From Palsa-343 sp036269135 (GTDB lineage Bacteria > Acidobacteriota > Terriglobia > Terriglobales > Acidobacteriaceae): 64,000 nucleotides of DNA. A model generated the notes under the pieces. The model searched no databases, had not been told where the DNA came from, and worked only from the letters and a program-made list of their open reading frames with translations. Positions 50,082-59,130 of this stretch are shown in pieces (positions within the stretch are counted from its first letter, which is position 1; each line of letters begins with the position of its first letter). The stretch lies in NCBI GenBank assembly GCA_036269135.1, contig DATASQ010000023.1:1-64000 (forward strand), in the 5' to 3' direction. A program made the position numbers and the translations under genes.

Positions 50082-50609
50082 ATGGCCTTGCACAGGAGTT
50101 CCACATTGAGATTTCTCGCCTTCTGTCTACTCGCGTGCCTCGGCGCTTCTGTTGAGGCGTACGCCCAGGCTCCTCCCGATCTTCTCGTCGCGGCCGGACA
50201 TTGCGTCGCCACCGCCAGAGGAGATTGGTTCGATCTGGCCCGCGACGACCCGTATGCGCTGGAACTGGGCACTGTCTCCGGGGGCCCGTCGGGTTCCGCT
50301 GGAGAGGCTCTCTACCTGATCGATTTCACCACGCCGACACATTCCCAGGGCTTGGCCTTCGCCTTCCAGACTCGCGGCAAAGGCTCGCATCGTGAGCTGA
50401 CTCTGGAGTCGCGAACGCGCTTTCGCCAGACCGTGGATGGGACGCAGCAGGTGAGCTTAATCGATCCGCCGCTGGGCGGGATCAGTTCCCAGGATGGAAT
50501 TCTCGGCGCCATTCAACAGGTTGGGTTCCATACCTGGAAAGTGCCGGTCGCCGACTTGCGCCACAGCGCGAAGTCTGTTTCCTGCAGCACCACAGGAGCC
50601 CTTCGATAG
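50082..50609 (+). CDS. Exported protein of unknown function
   Basis: About 175 residues with a signal peptide (LRFLAFCLLACLGASVEAYAQ). The mature part is about 145 residues, rich in Gly, Thr and Ser, with two cysteines (GHC near its start, SCS near its end) that could pair. It looks like an all-beta periplasmic domain (GEALYLIDFTTPTHSQGLAF, HRELTLESRTRF). The start is either ATG 50082 or TTG 50088; AGGGAG is too near the first but well placed for the second. No family recognised. Confidence 0.65.
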   Translation: MALHRSSTLRFLAFCLLACLGASVEAYAQAPPDLLVAAGHCVATARGDWFDLARDDPYALELGTVSGGPSGSAGEALYLIDFTTPTHSQGLAFAFQTRGKGSHRELTLESRTRFRQTVDGTQQVSLIDPPLGGISSQDGILGAIQQVGFHTWKVPVADLRHSAKSVSCSTTGALR

Positions 50610-50687
50610 CCAGGTTCCCGTGTGCCCTTGCGCCCGCTGAAGACGCTGCGACGATAGAATGAGAGGTTCTGTCGGAGGAGATCTGCT

Positions 50688-52007
50688 TTGATTCCGCGTT
50701 ATACACGGCCCGCGATGGGGCGCATCTGGAGCGAGGACAGCCGATTCCGCGCGTGGCTGGAAGTGGAGACGGTGGCCAGCGAGGTGCTGGCTGAGGACGG
50801 GATTGTACCGCGCGAGGCAGCGCAGGGGATCCGCAAAAAGGGTGGCTTCGATCTGGAGCGCATCCACGCGATCGAAGCCGAAGTGAAGCACGACGTGATC
50901 GCCTTTACGACGGCGGTGGCGGAGAAGGTGGGTCCGGAGGCCCGCTGGCTCCACTATGGGTTGACCTCGAATGACGTGGTGGACACGGCGCAGGCGCTGC
51001 AGGTGAAGGCGGCCTCGGCCATCATCCGCGAGGACATTGACCGGCTGATGAACGTGCTGCGGGCGCGGGCGCTGGAGTTCAAGAACACGCCGATGGTGGG
51101 CCGGACACACGGCATGCATGCGGAGCCGACCACGTTTGGGCTGAAGCTGCTGAACTGGTACGCGGAGATGCGGCGCAACCAGAGTCGCTTTGAAGCGGCT
51201 GCGGAACAAATGCGGATCGGCAAGCTGTCCGGTGCGGTGGGGACGTTTGGGCACATCGGTCCCGAGCATGAGGAGCGGATCTGCGAGCGGCTGGGCCTCG
51301 AGCCGGCGCCCATTGCGACGCAGGTGATCCAGCGCGACCGTCATGCCTATTATGTGGCGACGCTGGCGGTGATGACGGCGACGCTGGACAAGATGGCCAC
51401 CGAGGTGCGGCACCTGCAGCGGACCGAGGTGCGGGAGGCGGAGGAGTTCTTCTCGGAGAAGCAAAAGGGCTCGTCGGCGATGCCGCACAAGCGGAATCCG
51501 ATCACGGCGGAGCAGATCAGCGGGCTGGCCCGGGTGGTGCGATCCAATAGCCAGGCAGCCTTCGAGAATGTGGCGCTGTGGCACGAGCGGGATATTTCCC
51601 ACTCGTCGGTGGAGCGGGTGATTCTGCCGGACTCGACGATCCTGACGGATTATCTGCTGGCGAAGACAGCGGGCCTGATTGAGAAGCTGCGGGTGTATCC
51701 CGCGCGGATGCAGAAGAACCTGGACTCGACGGGGGGACTGATCTTCAGCGGGCAGCTGCTGCTGGACCTCGCGGAAGCGGGGATGCAGCGCGAAGAGGCA
51801 TATCGGCTGGTGCAGGCGCACGCGATGAATGCGTGGCAGAACGAGCTGGTGTTTCGCGAACTGGTGGCGGACGATCCAGCGATTACCGGGAAGCTGAGCG
51901 CGAAGAAACTGGAGCGGACGTTTGACCAGAGCCGGCAACTCGGGAATGTGGATGCGATTTTTGCCCGGGTGCTGGGATCCGGCGGGAGCCACGAGCCCCA
52001 CGCATGA
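50688..52007 (+). CDS. purB: Adenylosuccinate lyase
   Basis: 439 residues. It acts twice in purine synthesis, releasing fumarate from SAICAR and from adenylosuccinate. Family marks: IPRYTRPAMGRIWSED at the start, HYGLTSNDVVDTA, the H-containing VGRTHGMHAEPTTFG, and the fumarase/ASL signature SSAMPHKRNP. The start is TTG 50688 with an excellent GGAGGAG 7 nt upstream. Its stop overlaps the ubiX ATG by 4 nt. Confidence 0.96.
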   Translation: MIPRYTRPAMGRIWSEDSRFRAWLEVETVASEVLAEDGIVPREAAQGIRKKGGFDLERIHAIEAEVKHDVIAFTTAVAEKVGPEARWLHYGLTSNDVVDTAQALQVKAASAIIREDIDRLMNVLRARALEFKNTPMVGRTHGMHAEPTTFGLKLLNWYAEMRRNQSRFEAAAEQMRIGKLSGAVGTFGHIGPEHEERICERLGLEPAPIATQVIQRDRHAYYVATLAVMTATLDKMATEVRHLQRTEVREAEEFFSEKQKGSSAMPHKRNPITAEQISGLARVVRSNSQAAFENVALWHERDISHSSVERVILPDSTILTDYLLAKTAGLIEKLRVYPARMQKNLDSTGGLIFSGQLLLDLAEAGMQREEAYRLVQAHAMNAWQNELVFRELVADDPAITGKLSAKKLERTFDQSRQLGNVDAIFARVLGSGGSHEPHA

Positions 52008-52606
52008 GCGCCGCGTGGAACTTGACGGTAGCCGTGACCGGCGCGAGCGGCGCTGCGTTTGGGCGGGCTCTGCTGCGGGCTCTGGAGGCGGATGAGCGCG
52101 TGGGGCGGGTGCACTTTGTCGCTTCGGAGAATGCGCTGCGCGTGCTGGCGGAGGAGCTGGGGATTTCCGGGCGGACGGGGCTGGTGGAGAAGCTGCTGGG
52201 GCGGACGTCGGCGAAGATTACGCAGCACAGCGAGAGCGATATTGGGGCGTCGATTGCGAGCGGGAGTTCTCCCTCGCACGGGATGATCGTGATGCCGTGC
52301 AGCATGGGGACGCTGGCGGGGATTGCGAACGGGCTGGCGAACAATTTGATCCAGCGAGCGGCGGACGTCTGCCTGAAGGAGCGGCGGCCGCTCATTCTCT
52401 GCCTGCGGGAGACGCCGTTCAACAAGATTCACATTCGCAATATGGGGCTGGCGGCGGATGCGGGGGCTACGATTTTCCCGATGATCCCGGCGTTTTATAA
52501 CAAGCCGGTGGACTCAGAGGAGATGGCGAAGCAGTTTGTGTGCCGGGTGCTGGCGCACGTCGGGCTGGCGCAGGCGGATGCGTATGTGTGGAAAGACAAG
52601 GGCTAG
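52004..52606 (+). CDS. ubiX: Flavin prenyltransferase UbiX
   Basis: 200 residues. It joins a dimethylallyl group to FMN, making the cofactor of UbiD decarboxylases. Marks: VAVTGASGAAFGRALL, the HSESDIGASIASGS loop, MIVMPCSMGTLAGIANGLANNLIQRAADV (seen by PCSMGTLA) and RPLILCLRETPF. No ubiD is next to it, so the UbiD partner is elsewhere. Coupled to purB by an ATGA overlap. Confidence 0.94.
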   Translation: MSAAWNLTVAVTGASGAAFGRALLRALEADERVGRVHFVASENALRVLAEELGISGRTGLVEKLLGRTSAKITQHSESDIGASIASGSSPSHGMIVMPCSMGTLAGIANGLANNLIQRAADVCLKERRPLILCLRETPFNKIHIRNMGLAADAGATIFPMIPAFYNKPVDSEEMAKQFVCRVLAHVGLAQADAYVWKDKG

Positions 52607-52631
52607 CGTCTGGCGTATAGCGCCCAGAAAA
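52604..52631 (+). repeat. Dispersed intergenic repeat, copy B
   Basis: It begins with the ubiX stop codon and contains GGCGTATAGCG and AGAAAA in the same order as copy A at 31751-31778 (23 of 28 positions equal). A partial copy with TAGCGGACAGCGG lies at 46964-46976. Confidence 0.45.
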
Positions 52632-52641
52632 CCACCATCAA

Positions 52642-53163
52642 TTAAACAGTGAGGCGGACGAGCTGTTCGGCTTCGATGCGGGGGCCGAGGATCGAGACTC
52701 TCGGCACCTGGCCGCGCGCCATCGCGACTTCGTCGCATTTGTAGAGGCGCGGGCAGTTCTGGCAATCCTTGAAGATTTTGTCGGGGAGCGCAGTGCGGTC
52801 CTCCACCTCGCGGAAGCCGTAGCGGAAGAAGAAGTCCGGGATGCGGGTGAAGAGGCAGACGCAGCCGACGCCGTGCTCTTCGGCCTCTCCGAGGAGGGCG
52901 TGGAGCAATTCGCCACCGACACCGTGACTTTTTGCCTCGGGACGGACCACGATGGAGCGGACTTCGGCGAGATGCGGTCCGTAAAGGTGGAGCGCGCCGC
53001 AGCCGAGAAAGATGCCGCCTTCGGATTCGGCGACGGTGAAGTCGCGCACATTCTCGCAAATTTCGGCGAAGACGCGGCGGAGCAGGGTTCCGTCGCCGGA
53101 GAGGCTGTTGACCAGGTCGTAGATGTCGGTGGCGTCCTGGAGACGGGCCTTACGCACGCGCAT
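52642..53163 (-). CDS. argA: ArgA-like amino-acid N-acetyltransferase (short GNAT type)
   Basis: 173 residues, one GNAT domain: RVRKARLQDATDIYDLV, VRSIVVRPEAKSHGVGGELL (acetyl-CoA loop) and FFFRYGFREVE. The C-terminal cysteine cluster (KDCQNCPRLYKC) is typical of the short ArgA-like glutamate acetyltransferases found in arginine clusters. It would make N-acetylglutamate, the first step. The kinase-like half of classical ArgA is absent. GGAGG precedes the ATG, and the gene overlaps argH by 14 nt. Last gene of the arg operon. Confidence 0.85.
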   Translation of the reverse strand: MRVRKARLQDATDIYDLVNSLSGDGTLLRRVFAEICENVRDFTVAESEGGIFLGCGALHLYGPHLAEVRSIVVRPEAKSHGVGGELLHALLGEAEEHGVGCVCLFTRIPDFFFRYGFREVEDRTALPDKIFKDCQNCPRLYKCDEVAMARGQVPRVSILGPRIEAEQLVRLTV

Positions 53164-54613
53164 CGGGCACCTCCGGTACGGGTGGCGGCGCGTGCCGCGC
53201 GGCGAGAGACTGAACGCGAGTCTGAGCATCGGCGAGGGCGGCGTGGACGCGGTTGCGCGCGGTGCCGCCGAGGACATCGTGGCAATCGAGCGTGGCCTGA
53301 AGCGAGATGGCGGCAAAGAAGTCCTCCTCGAACTCTTCGCCGAACTGGCGGATCTCGTAGAGAGAGAGATCGCCCAGCTCGCATTTCTTGTCGACACAGT
53401 AGCGCACGGCATGGCCGATCTTCTCGTGAGCCTTCCGGAAGGGAACGCCCTTGTGGACGAGATACGTGGCCGCGGCCATAGCGTTGAGGAAGCCGGACTG
53501 CGTGGCTGCCAGCATGCGGTCGTGGCGGAAATTCAGAGCGCGGGTGAAATCCGGGAGCAACCGTAGAATGCCGGCGAGCGTATCGGCCACTTCGAAGACG
53601 GGTTCCTGGGTCTCCTGCATGTCTTTGTTGTAAGCGAGAGGCAGGCCTTTGAGCAGCGTGGCGAGCGTGGTGGCGGCGCCGAGCAGCCGTCCGCTCTTAC
53701 CCCGCAGCAGCTCTGTCAGGTCCGGGTTCTTCTTCTGCGGCATAGCGCTGGAACCCGTGGAAAATTCTTCGGGCAGATCGAGGAAGCCGAACTCGGCGGT
53801 GGAGTAGAGGGTGAGCTCTTCGGCAAAGCGCGACAGATGGATGCCGAGCGTGGAAGCGGCCTGCGCGAATTCGAGAGCGAAATCGCGGTCGCTCGTAGCG
53901 TCCATGCTGTTCGCGGTGGGAGCCGTGAAACCCAGCTCGCGGGAGGCGATGGTGCGGTCGAGAGCGAGGGTGGCGCCGGCCACGGCTCCGGAGCCGAGGG
54001 GACAGAAGTTGAGACGCACGCGGCAGTCCTCGAAGCGGGAGATATCGCGGAGGATCATCTCAACATAGGCGAGCAGCCAGTGCGCGATAAGGACGGGCTC
54101 GGCCCGCTGCAGATGCGTGTAGGAGGGCATCGCGGCGGTTTCGGCCTCGCGCGCCTGCTCGAGAAGCGCGAGCGCCCATGCGGTGAGCTGGGCTGCGCAG
54201 GCAGCGATGGAATCGCGGACGAAGAGGCGCAGATCGGTGGCGATTTGCTCGTTGCGGCTGCGGCCGGTGTGGAGCTTCAGCGCGAGGTCGCCGATCTCGG
54301 CGGTGAGCGACAGCTCGACGAAGTGGTGGATGTCCTCGGCTTCGGAGGAGGCCATGGCCGCGGGTACGGCGTTGCCGGAGCCGGCAGGGATGACGCGCGC
54401 GAGGATTGTGTCCAGGCCGCATAGCGTGGTTTCCAGCTCGGCAGGCGTCAGAATGCCGGCAGCGGCGATAGCGCGGGCGTGGGCCTTGCTGGCGGCTACT
54501 TCCTGCGGCAGCAGCCGTCCGTCGAAACCCAGCGACCGCTGCCAGGCCTCGAATTGAGGATCGGGGGCTGCGCGAAAACGGCCGGACCACATTTTGGCGG
54601 GTTGATCGGACAT
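53150..54613 (-). CDS. argH: Argininosuccinate lyase
   Basis: 487 residues. It releases arginine and fumarate from argininosuccinate. Marks: MWSGRFRAAPDPQFE, EDIHHFVE, HTGRSRNEQIATDLRLF, PSYTHLQRAEP, and the superfamily signature GSSAMPQKKNPD. The C-terminal 15 residues are Pro-rich. The start overlaps the argG stop by one base (TGATG), so reinitiation is likely. Confidence 0.96.
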   Translation of the reverse strand: MSDQPAKMWSGRFRAAPDPQFEAWQRSLGFDGRLLPQEVAASKAHARAIAAAGILTPAELETTLCGLDTILARVIPAGSGNAVPAAMASSEAEDIHHFVELSLTAEIGDLALKLHTGRSRNEQIATDLRLFVRDSIAACAAQLTAWALALLEQAREAETAAMPSYTHLQRAEPVLIAHWLLAYVEMILRDISRFEDCRVRLNFCPLGSGAVAGATLALDRTIASRELGFTAPTANSMDATSDRDFALEFAQAASTLGIHLSRFAEELTLYSTAEFGFLDLPEEFSTGSSAMPQKKNPDLTELLRGKSGRLLGAATTLATLLKGLPLAYNKDMQETQEPVFEVADTLAGILRLLPDFTRALNFRHDRMLAATQSGFLNAMAAATYLVHKGVPFRKAHEKIGHAVRYCVDKKCELGDLSLYEIRQFGEEFEEDFFAAISLQATLDCHDVLGGTARNRVHAALADAQTRVQSLAARHAPPPVPEVPDARA

Positions 54614-55962
54614 CAGGACTCCTCGCCTTTGGTGGTCCCGCTGTTGAGCCGCGGCATCTCGGAACCCTGGCTCAGGGTGATGAGGCCGCTCTCGGCGTAG
54701 GTCATCAGCTTGGCGCGGGTGTCCGTGATATCCAAATTGCGCATGGTGAGCTGGCCGATGCGGTCGCGCGGGGAGAAGACGGAGTCGGTCTTCTCCATGC
54801 TGAGGCGCTCGGGGTGGAAGGTGAGGTTGGGCGACTCGGTGTTGAGAATCGAGTAGTCGTTGCCGCGGCGCAACTCGAGCGTGACCTGGCCGGTAATGGG
54901 GCTCGCGACCCAGCGCTGCGCGGACTCGCGGAGCATGATGGCCTGGGAATCGAACCAGCGTCCCTGATAGAGGAGGCGGCCCAGCTTGCGGCCGTTCTCG
55001 CGGTACTGCTCGATGGTGTCCTCATTATGAATGCCGGTAATCAGGCGCTCATAGGCGATGAACAGCAGGGCCAGCCCGGGCGCCTCGTAGATGCCGCGGC
55101 TCTTGGCCTCGATGATGCGGTTCTCGATCTGATCGCTCATGCCGAGACCGTGGCGGCCGCCGATGCGGTTGGCTTCGAGCAGCAATTCGACCGGATCGGA
55201 AAACTCGCTGCCATTGAGGCCAACGGGAAAGCCTTGTTCGAAGCGGACGGTCACTTCTTCGCGCTTGACCGCGATATCGTCCCGCCAGAAGGCAGTGCCC
55301 ATGATGGGCTCGACGATCCGGATACTGCTGGACAGCTGTTCGAGATCCTTGGCTTCGTGGGTGGCGCCCAGAAGGTTGGAGTCGGTGGAATAAGCTTTCT
55401 CGGCGGACATCTTGTAATCGAAGCCGGACCGCTGCAGGAAGGCGGACATCTCCGCGCGGCCGCCGAGCTCGTCGATGAACGCCGCGTCGAGCCAGGGTTT
55501 GTACACCTTGAGACGGGGATTGACCAACAGGCCGTAGCGATAGAAGCGCTCGATGTCGTTGCCCTTGAAGGTGGAGCCGTCGCCCCAGATATTGACGTCG
55601 TCCTCCTGCATGGCGGTGACCAGCATGGTGCCGGTGACGGCGCGTCCGAGCGGTGTGGTGTTGAAGTAGGTAACGCCGGCGGTGGAGATGTGAAAAGCGC
55701 CGGACTGCAGAGCGGCGATGCCTTCGCGCACCAGGGGACCGCGGCAGTCGATCAGGCGGGCCCTTTCCGCGCCATATTCGAGCGCCTTACGGGGGATGGC
55801 GTCGTAGTCGGTCTCGTCGGGCTGCCCGAGGTTGGCCGTGTAGGCGTAGGGCAGCGCGCCCTTCTGCTTCATCCAGTGCAGCGCGGCGCTGGTATCGAGG
55901 CCGCCGGAAAAAGCGATACCGACCTTTTGGCCGACCGGCAAATTTTCAAGAATTACCGACAT
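54613..55962 (-). CDS. argG: Argininosuccinate synthase (E. coli-like long form)
   Basis: 449 residues. It ligates citrulline and aspartate with ATP. The PP-loop is AFSGGLDTSAALHW; other marks are TANLGQPDETDYDAI, GRAVTGTMLVTAM and NIWGDGSTFKGNDIERFYRYG. The length and inserts match the E. coli type rather than the shorter B. subtilis type. ATG 55962 is chosen for the family start SVILENLPVGQKVGIAF. It is separated from argF by 105 nt. Confidence 0.96.
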   Translation of the reverse strand: MSVILENLPVGQKVGIAFSGGLDTSAALHWMKQKGALPYAYTANLGQPDETDYDAIPRKALEYGAERARLIDCRGPLVREGIAALQSGAFHISTAGVTYFNTTPLGRAVTGTMLVTAMQEDDVNIWGDGSTFKGNDIERFYRYGLLVNPRLKVYKPWLDAAFIDELGGRAEMSAFLQRSGFDYKMSAEKAYSTDSNLLGATHEAKDLEQLSSSIRIVEPIMGTAFWRDDIAVKREEVTVRFEQGFPVGLNGSEFSDPVELLLEANRIGGRHGLGMSDQIENRIIEAKSRGIYEAPGLALLFIAYERLITGIHNEDTIEQYRENGRKLGRLLYQGRWFDSQAIMLRESAQRWVASPITGQVTLELRRGNDYSILNTESPNLTFHPERLSMEKTDSVFSPRDRIGQLTMRNLDITDTRAKLMTYAESGLITLSQGSEMPRLNSGTTKGEES

Positions 55963-56067
55963 TGCGTGCAAAAACCTCGGGATGGTTCGGTTCTCTGGGG
56001 CAGCATTATCGCCTCGCACGCCCACCCTGTCGCCCTGTGGCGGCGACCGGGATGGGCAACCTGGTTG

Positions 56068-57057
56068 TTACTGCTTTTCGCCGCGGCCGAGCAGCATGAG
56101 CAGCAGGGCCTTTTGCGCGTGCATGCGGTTTTCGGCCTGGTCGAAGACGACCGACTGCGGCCCATCGAGCACGGCGTCGGTGACTTCGGCGTTGCGGTGC
56201 GCGGGCAGGCAATGCATGAAGACGGCGCTGGGTGCGGCCTGGGCCATCAGCGTCTCGTTCACCTGATACGGCTTGAAGATGGGAGCGCGCTTGGTCGCTT
56301 CATGCTCGAAACCCATGCTGGTGCACACGTCGGTGTAGACGGCGTCGGCATCTTTGACGGCAGCGACAGGATCGTTGACCAGGCTGATGTTGGACCCGGT
56401 GACGTTGGCGATGGCACGGGCCTGGGCGACGATGTCTGCTTTGGGGGCGTAGTTCCTGGGCGTGCCCACCGTGCAGTGCGCGCCCAGCTGGGCAGCGGTG
56501 AGCATGAGCGAGTGGCAAACGTTATTCCCGTCGCCGAGATAGGTGAAGTTGAAGCCGGTGAGATCGCCGAAGCGCTCCTGGAGCGTCATGAAATCGGCGA
56601 TGGCCTGGCAGGGATGCTCGAGATCGCTGAGCGCATTGATCACCGGCACGCTTGCATACTGCGCCATCTCGGTGATGGTGTCGTGCGCGTAGGTGCGCAG
56701 CACAATCACTTGCACCCACCGCTCGACGTTACGAGCGATGTCGGCCAGCGATTCGCGCTCGCCAAGAGGCGATGAGGTCTGGTCGACGAACAGCGCCGAT
56801 CCGCCGAGGGTATTCATCGCCGTCTGAAAAGTGAGACGCGTGCGCAGCGAGGCCTTCTCAAAAAACATGACCATCTGCTTCGCGTCCAGGGCCCAGCGGT
56901 ACGCGCCGGGGTTGGCCTTGACGTCGTGGGCGAGGTCGAGAATCGCCGCCAGCTCTCCGGTGGTGAGGTCGGCGACGGAGCACAGATCCCGCCCAGCCAT
57001 CGAAACCGCGGGCGATGTAGATTCCACTTCCTGCAGGACTGCCGGTTTAGCTGCCAA
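56068..57057 (-). CDS. argF: Ornithine carbamoyltransferase
   Basis: 329 residues. Carbamoyl phosphate binding: ASLRTRLTF (a SLRTR variant of STRTR) and HPCQAIADF. Ornithine binding: the TSMG loop (DVCTSMGFE) and FMHCLPAHR. The SMG loop supports ornithine as substrate rather than acetyl- or succinyl-ornithine. Translation starts at TTG 57057 with GGAGGAAAG upstream and overlaps argD by 11 nt. The rare start suggests lowered output relative to argD. Confidence 0.93.
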   Translation of the reverse strand: MAAKPAVLQEVESTSPAVSMAGRDLCSVADLTTGELAAILDLAHDVKANPGAYRWALDAKQMVMFFEKASLRTRLTFQTAMNTLGGSALFVDQTSSPLGERESLADIARNVERWVQVIVLRTYAHDTITEMAQYASVPVINALSDLEHPCQAIADFMTLQERFGDLTGFNFTYLGDGNNVCHSLMLTAAQLGAHCTVGTPRNYAPKADIVAQARAIANVTGSNISLVNDPVAAVKDADAVYTDVCTSMGFEHEATKRAPIFKPYQVNETLMAQAAPSAVFMHCLPAHRNAEVTDAVLDGPQSVVFDQAENRMHAQKALLLMLLGRGEKQ

Positions 57058-58303
57058 TTTTCTTTCCTCCTGTGACCGGCGCGGCTGCTGTGGGCGCCGC
57101 CTGCTCGGTGAGAATTTGGTCGAGTGCTGCGATGGCCTCGTCCACGTGCTCCCGCTGCAAAATGTAGGGCGGAAGGAAGCGCAGAACGGTCTCGCTGGTG
57201 CGGTTGATGAGGATTGTTCGATCCGTCATCGCGGTGAGAACGGACTTGGCGAGGTCGGCGGAGTCGAGTTCCAGGGCCAGCATGAGGCCCAGACCGCGGA
57301 CATCGGTGATGCAGGCGTGCTTTTCAGCGAGGCCGTTGAGCTGGTCGCGGAAATACTGGCCCACGGCGGTGACGCGTTCGAGCAACCCATCGCGCTCCAG
57401 GGTTTCGAGGACGGCGAGGGCCACGGCGCAGGCCAGCGGCCCGCCGCCGAAGGTCGTTCCATGCATACCGGCGTGTATGGCGCGGGCGGCCTCTTCAGTG
57501 CAGAGCATCGCGCCCAGCGGGATGCCGCCGGCCAGAGGCTTGGCGAGCGTGGTGATGTCGGGCTGAATGCCATAGTGCTGGTACGCGCAGAATTTGCCGG
57601 TGCGGCCGAGGCCGGACTGGATCTCGTCGGCGATGAGCAGCGCGCCGGTCGAGCGGGTGAGATCGCGCGCCGCCTGGAGGAATTCGTGCGAGAGCGGACG
57701 GATGCCGCCTTCGCCCTGGATGGGCTCGAGCAGAATGGCACAGACCTCGGTGGAGAACTTTGCCTTCAGGTCGGCGACGTCGTTGAAGCGGACGAATTCG
57801 ACGCCGGGCATGACGGGATCGAAGGGCTCGCGGTATTTGTCTTTCCATGTCACGGCGACAGAACCCATGGTGCGTCCGTGAAAGCTGTTCTCGAGGGCAA
57901 GGAATTTCGTGCCGAGAGGTGTGCCTTCGCTGCGTTTCAGTCCCGCATAGGCGCGAGCGAGCTTGAGGGCGGCTTCGTTCGCCTCGGTGCCGCTGTTGCA
58001 GAAGAACGCGCGGTCCATGCCGGTAGCTTCAGTGAGACGCAGGGCGAGCGCGGCCTGGCCCTCCGTGTAATAGAGGTTCGACGTATGGATGAGCTTACGG
58101 CTCTGGTCCGCGATGGCCTTTTCGATGGCGGGGTGAGCGTAGCCCAGAGCATTGACGCCGATGCCGCTCAGAAGGTCGAGGTAGCGCGTGCCGTGGTCGT
58201 CGATGAGGTATACGCCTTCGCCGCGGACGAAGAGCAGAGGATAGCGGTCGTAGGTGCCGAGGAGAAGCTTCGCCTCGGCGGCACGAAGTTCGTCGAGTTG
58301 CAT
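57047..58303 (-). CDS. argD: Acetylornithine aminotransferase
   Basis: 418 residues, PLP enzyme of aminotransferase class III. Marks: FCNSGTEANEAALKLAR, NSFHGRTMGS, LLIADEIQSGLGRTG, PDITTLAKPLAGG with the PLP lysine, and GTTFGGGPLACA. ATG 58303 has a strong AAGGAGA; a further ATG at 58351, overlapping argB by ATGA, would add 16 residues without family match. Confidence 0.95.
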   Translation of the reverse strand: MQLDELRAAEAKLLLGTYDRYPLLFVRGEGVYLIDDHGTRYLDLLSGIGVNALGYAHPAIEKAIADQSRKLIHTSNLYYTEGQAALALRLTEATGMDRAFFCNSGTEANEAALKLARAYAGLKRSEGTPLGTKFLALENSFHGRTMGSVAVTWKDKYREPFDPVMPGVEFVRFNDVADLKAKFSTEVCAILLEPIQGEGGIRPLSHEFLQAARDLTRSTGALLIADEIQSGLGRTGKFCAYQHYGIQPDITTLAKPLAGGIPLGAMLCTEEAARAIHAGMHGTTFGGGPLACAVALAVLETLERDGLLERVTAVGQYFRDQLNGLAEKHACITDVRGLGLMLALELDSADLAKSVLTAMTDRTILINRTSETVLRFLPPYILQREHVDEAIAALDQILTEQAAPTAAAPVTGGKKIGS

Positions 58304-58347
58304 GGATCTCCTTTCAGTTGGGTGTGGGGACGTCATCGCAGCGTTGC

Positions 58348-59130
58348 TCATGCGACCATCACCTCCGTGCCGTGCGCGACGCGGCTGCTGCAGAGGTCGG
58401 GGAGCATGTCGGCCGAGGCCGCAGGCAGGATGCGCACACGTTTGACCCCGTTGAGCAGGGCTTCGCGGCAGGCGCTGAGCTTGGGCAGCATGCCGCCGGT
58501 GATGACGGCGTCGCGTGTAAGGGCCGCGATTTGGTCGATGGAAAGCCAGCGCATCACGCTGCCGTCCGCGGCCAGCACGCCGGGGACGTCGGTGAGAAAG
58601 ACCAGCGCGTCGGCCTTGCAGGCGCCCGCGCAGGCCGCAGCCATCTCGTCGGCATTGATGTTGTAGTACTCGCCGTCGAACCCGAGCGCGATGGAGGAGA
58701 TCACAGGGACGGCGTCCATCTGCCAGATCGCTTCGAGCCAGCGGGGATCGGCGGAGGCGATTTCACCGACGAAACCGAGGTCCGGGGCAGTTTTCTTCTT
58801 GCGGGCGCGGAAGACGAGGCCGTCGCCGCCGGAAAGGCCGACAGCGGGCTGTCCATGCGAGCCGAGGGCGGCCACCAGAGCCTTATTGACGCCGCCGCCG
58901 AGAACCATAAGCGCGGTGTCGCGCGTCTCGGCGTCGGTGATGCGCAGGCCGGCGACGAACTCGCTCTGCTTGCCGAGTTGCTTCAGCGTGCGGGTCAGTT
59001 GGACGCCGCCCCCGTGCACGATCGCCACCTGGTGGCCGTCCTTTGCCAGCTCGGCAATGGCCTGGGCGCAGGCGTGCAGGAGCTCGTGGTTTTCCAGCGT
59101 CGCGCCTCCGAGTTTCACTACGTATCTCAT
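58348..59130 (-). CDS. argB: Acetylglutamate kinase
   Basis: 260 residues. It phosphorylates N-acetylglutamate. Marks: VVKLGGATLEN, IVHGGGVQLTR, GLRITDAETRDTALMVLGG, NINADEMAAACA, LTDVPGVL and TGGMLPKL. The short E. coli-like form is often not feedback-inhibited by arginine, which would leave control to ArgR; that is inference. AAGGA precedes the ATG, and the argC stop overlaps it by 4 nt. Confidence 0.94.
   Translation of the reverse strand: MRYVVKLGGATLENHELLHACAQAIAELAKDGHQVAIVHGGGVQLTRTLKQLGKQSEFVAGLRITDAETRDTALMVLGGGVNKALVAALGSHGQPAVGLSGGDGLVFRARKKKTAPDLGFVGEIASADPRWLEAIWQMDAVPVISSIALGFDGEYYNINADEMAAACAGACKADALVFLTDVPGVLAADGSVMRWLSIDQIAALTRDAVITGGMLPKLSACREALLNGVKRVRILPAASADMLPDLCSSRVAHGTEVMVA

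Noticed and set aside
54814..56775. A 653-codon open frame on the plus strand.
   Set aside because: Antisense to argG and argF with no recognisable domain; a GC-driven shadow.
56068..57057. N-acetylornithine or N-succinylornithine carbamoyltransferase instead of argF.
   Set aside because: The SMG loop and HCLPAHR pattern fit ornithine enzymes, and argD is next to it; the SLRTR variant alone is not enough.
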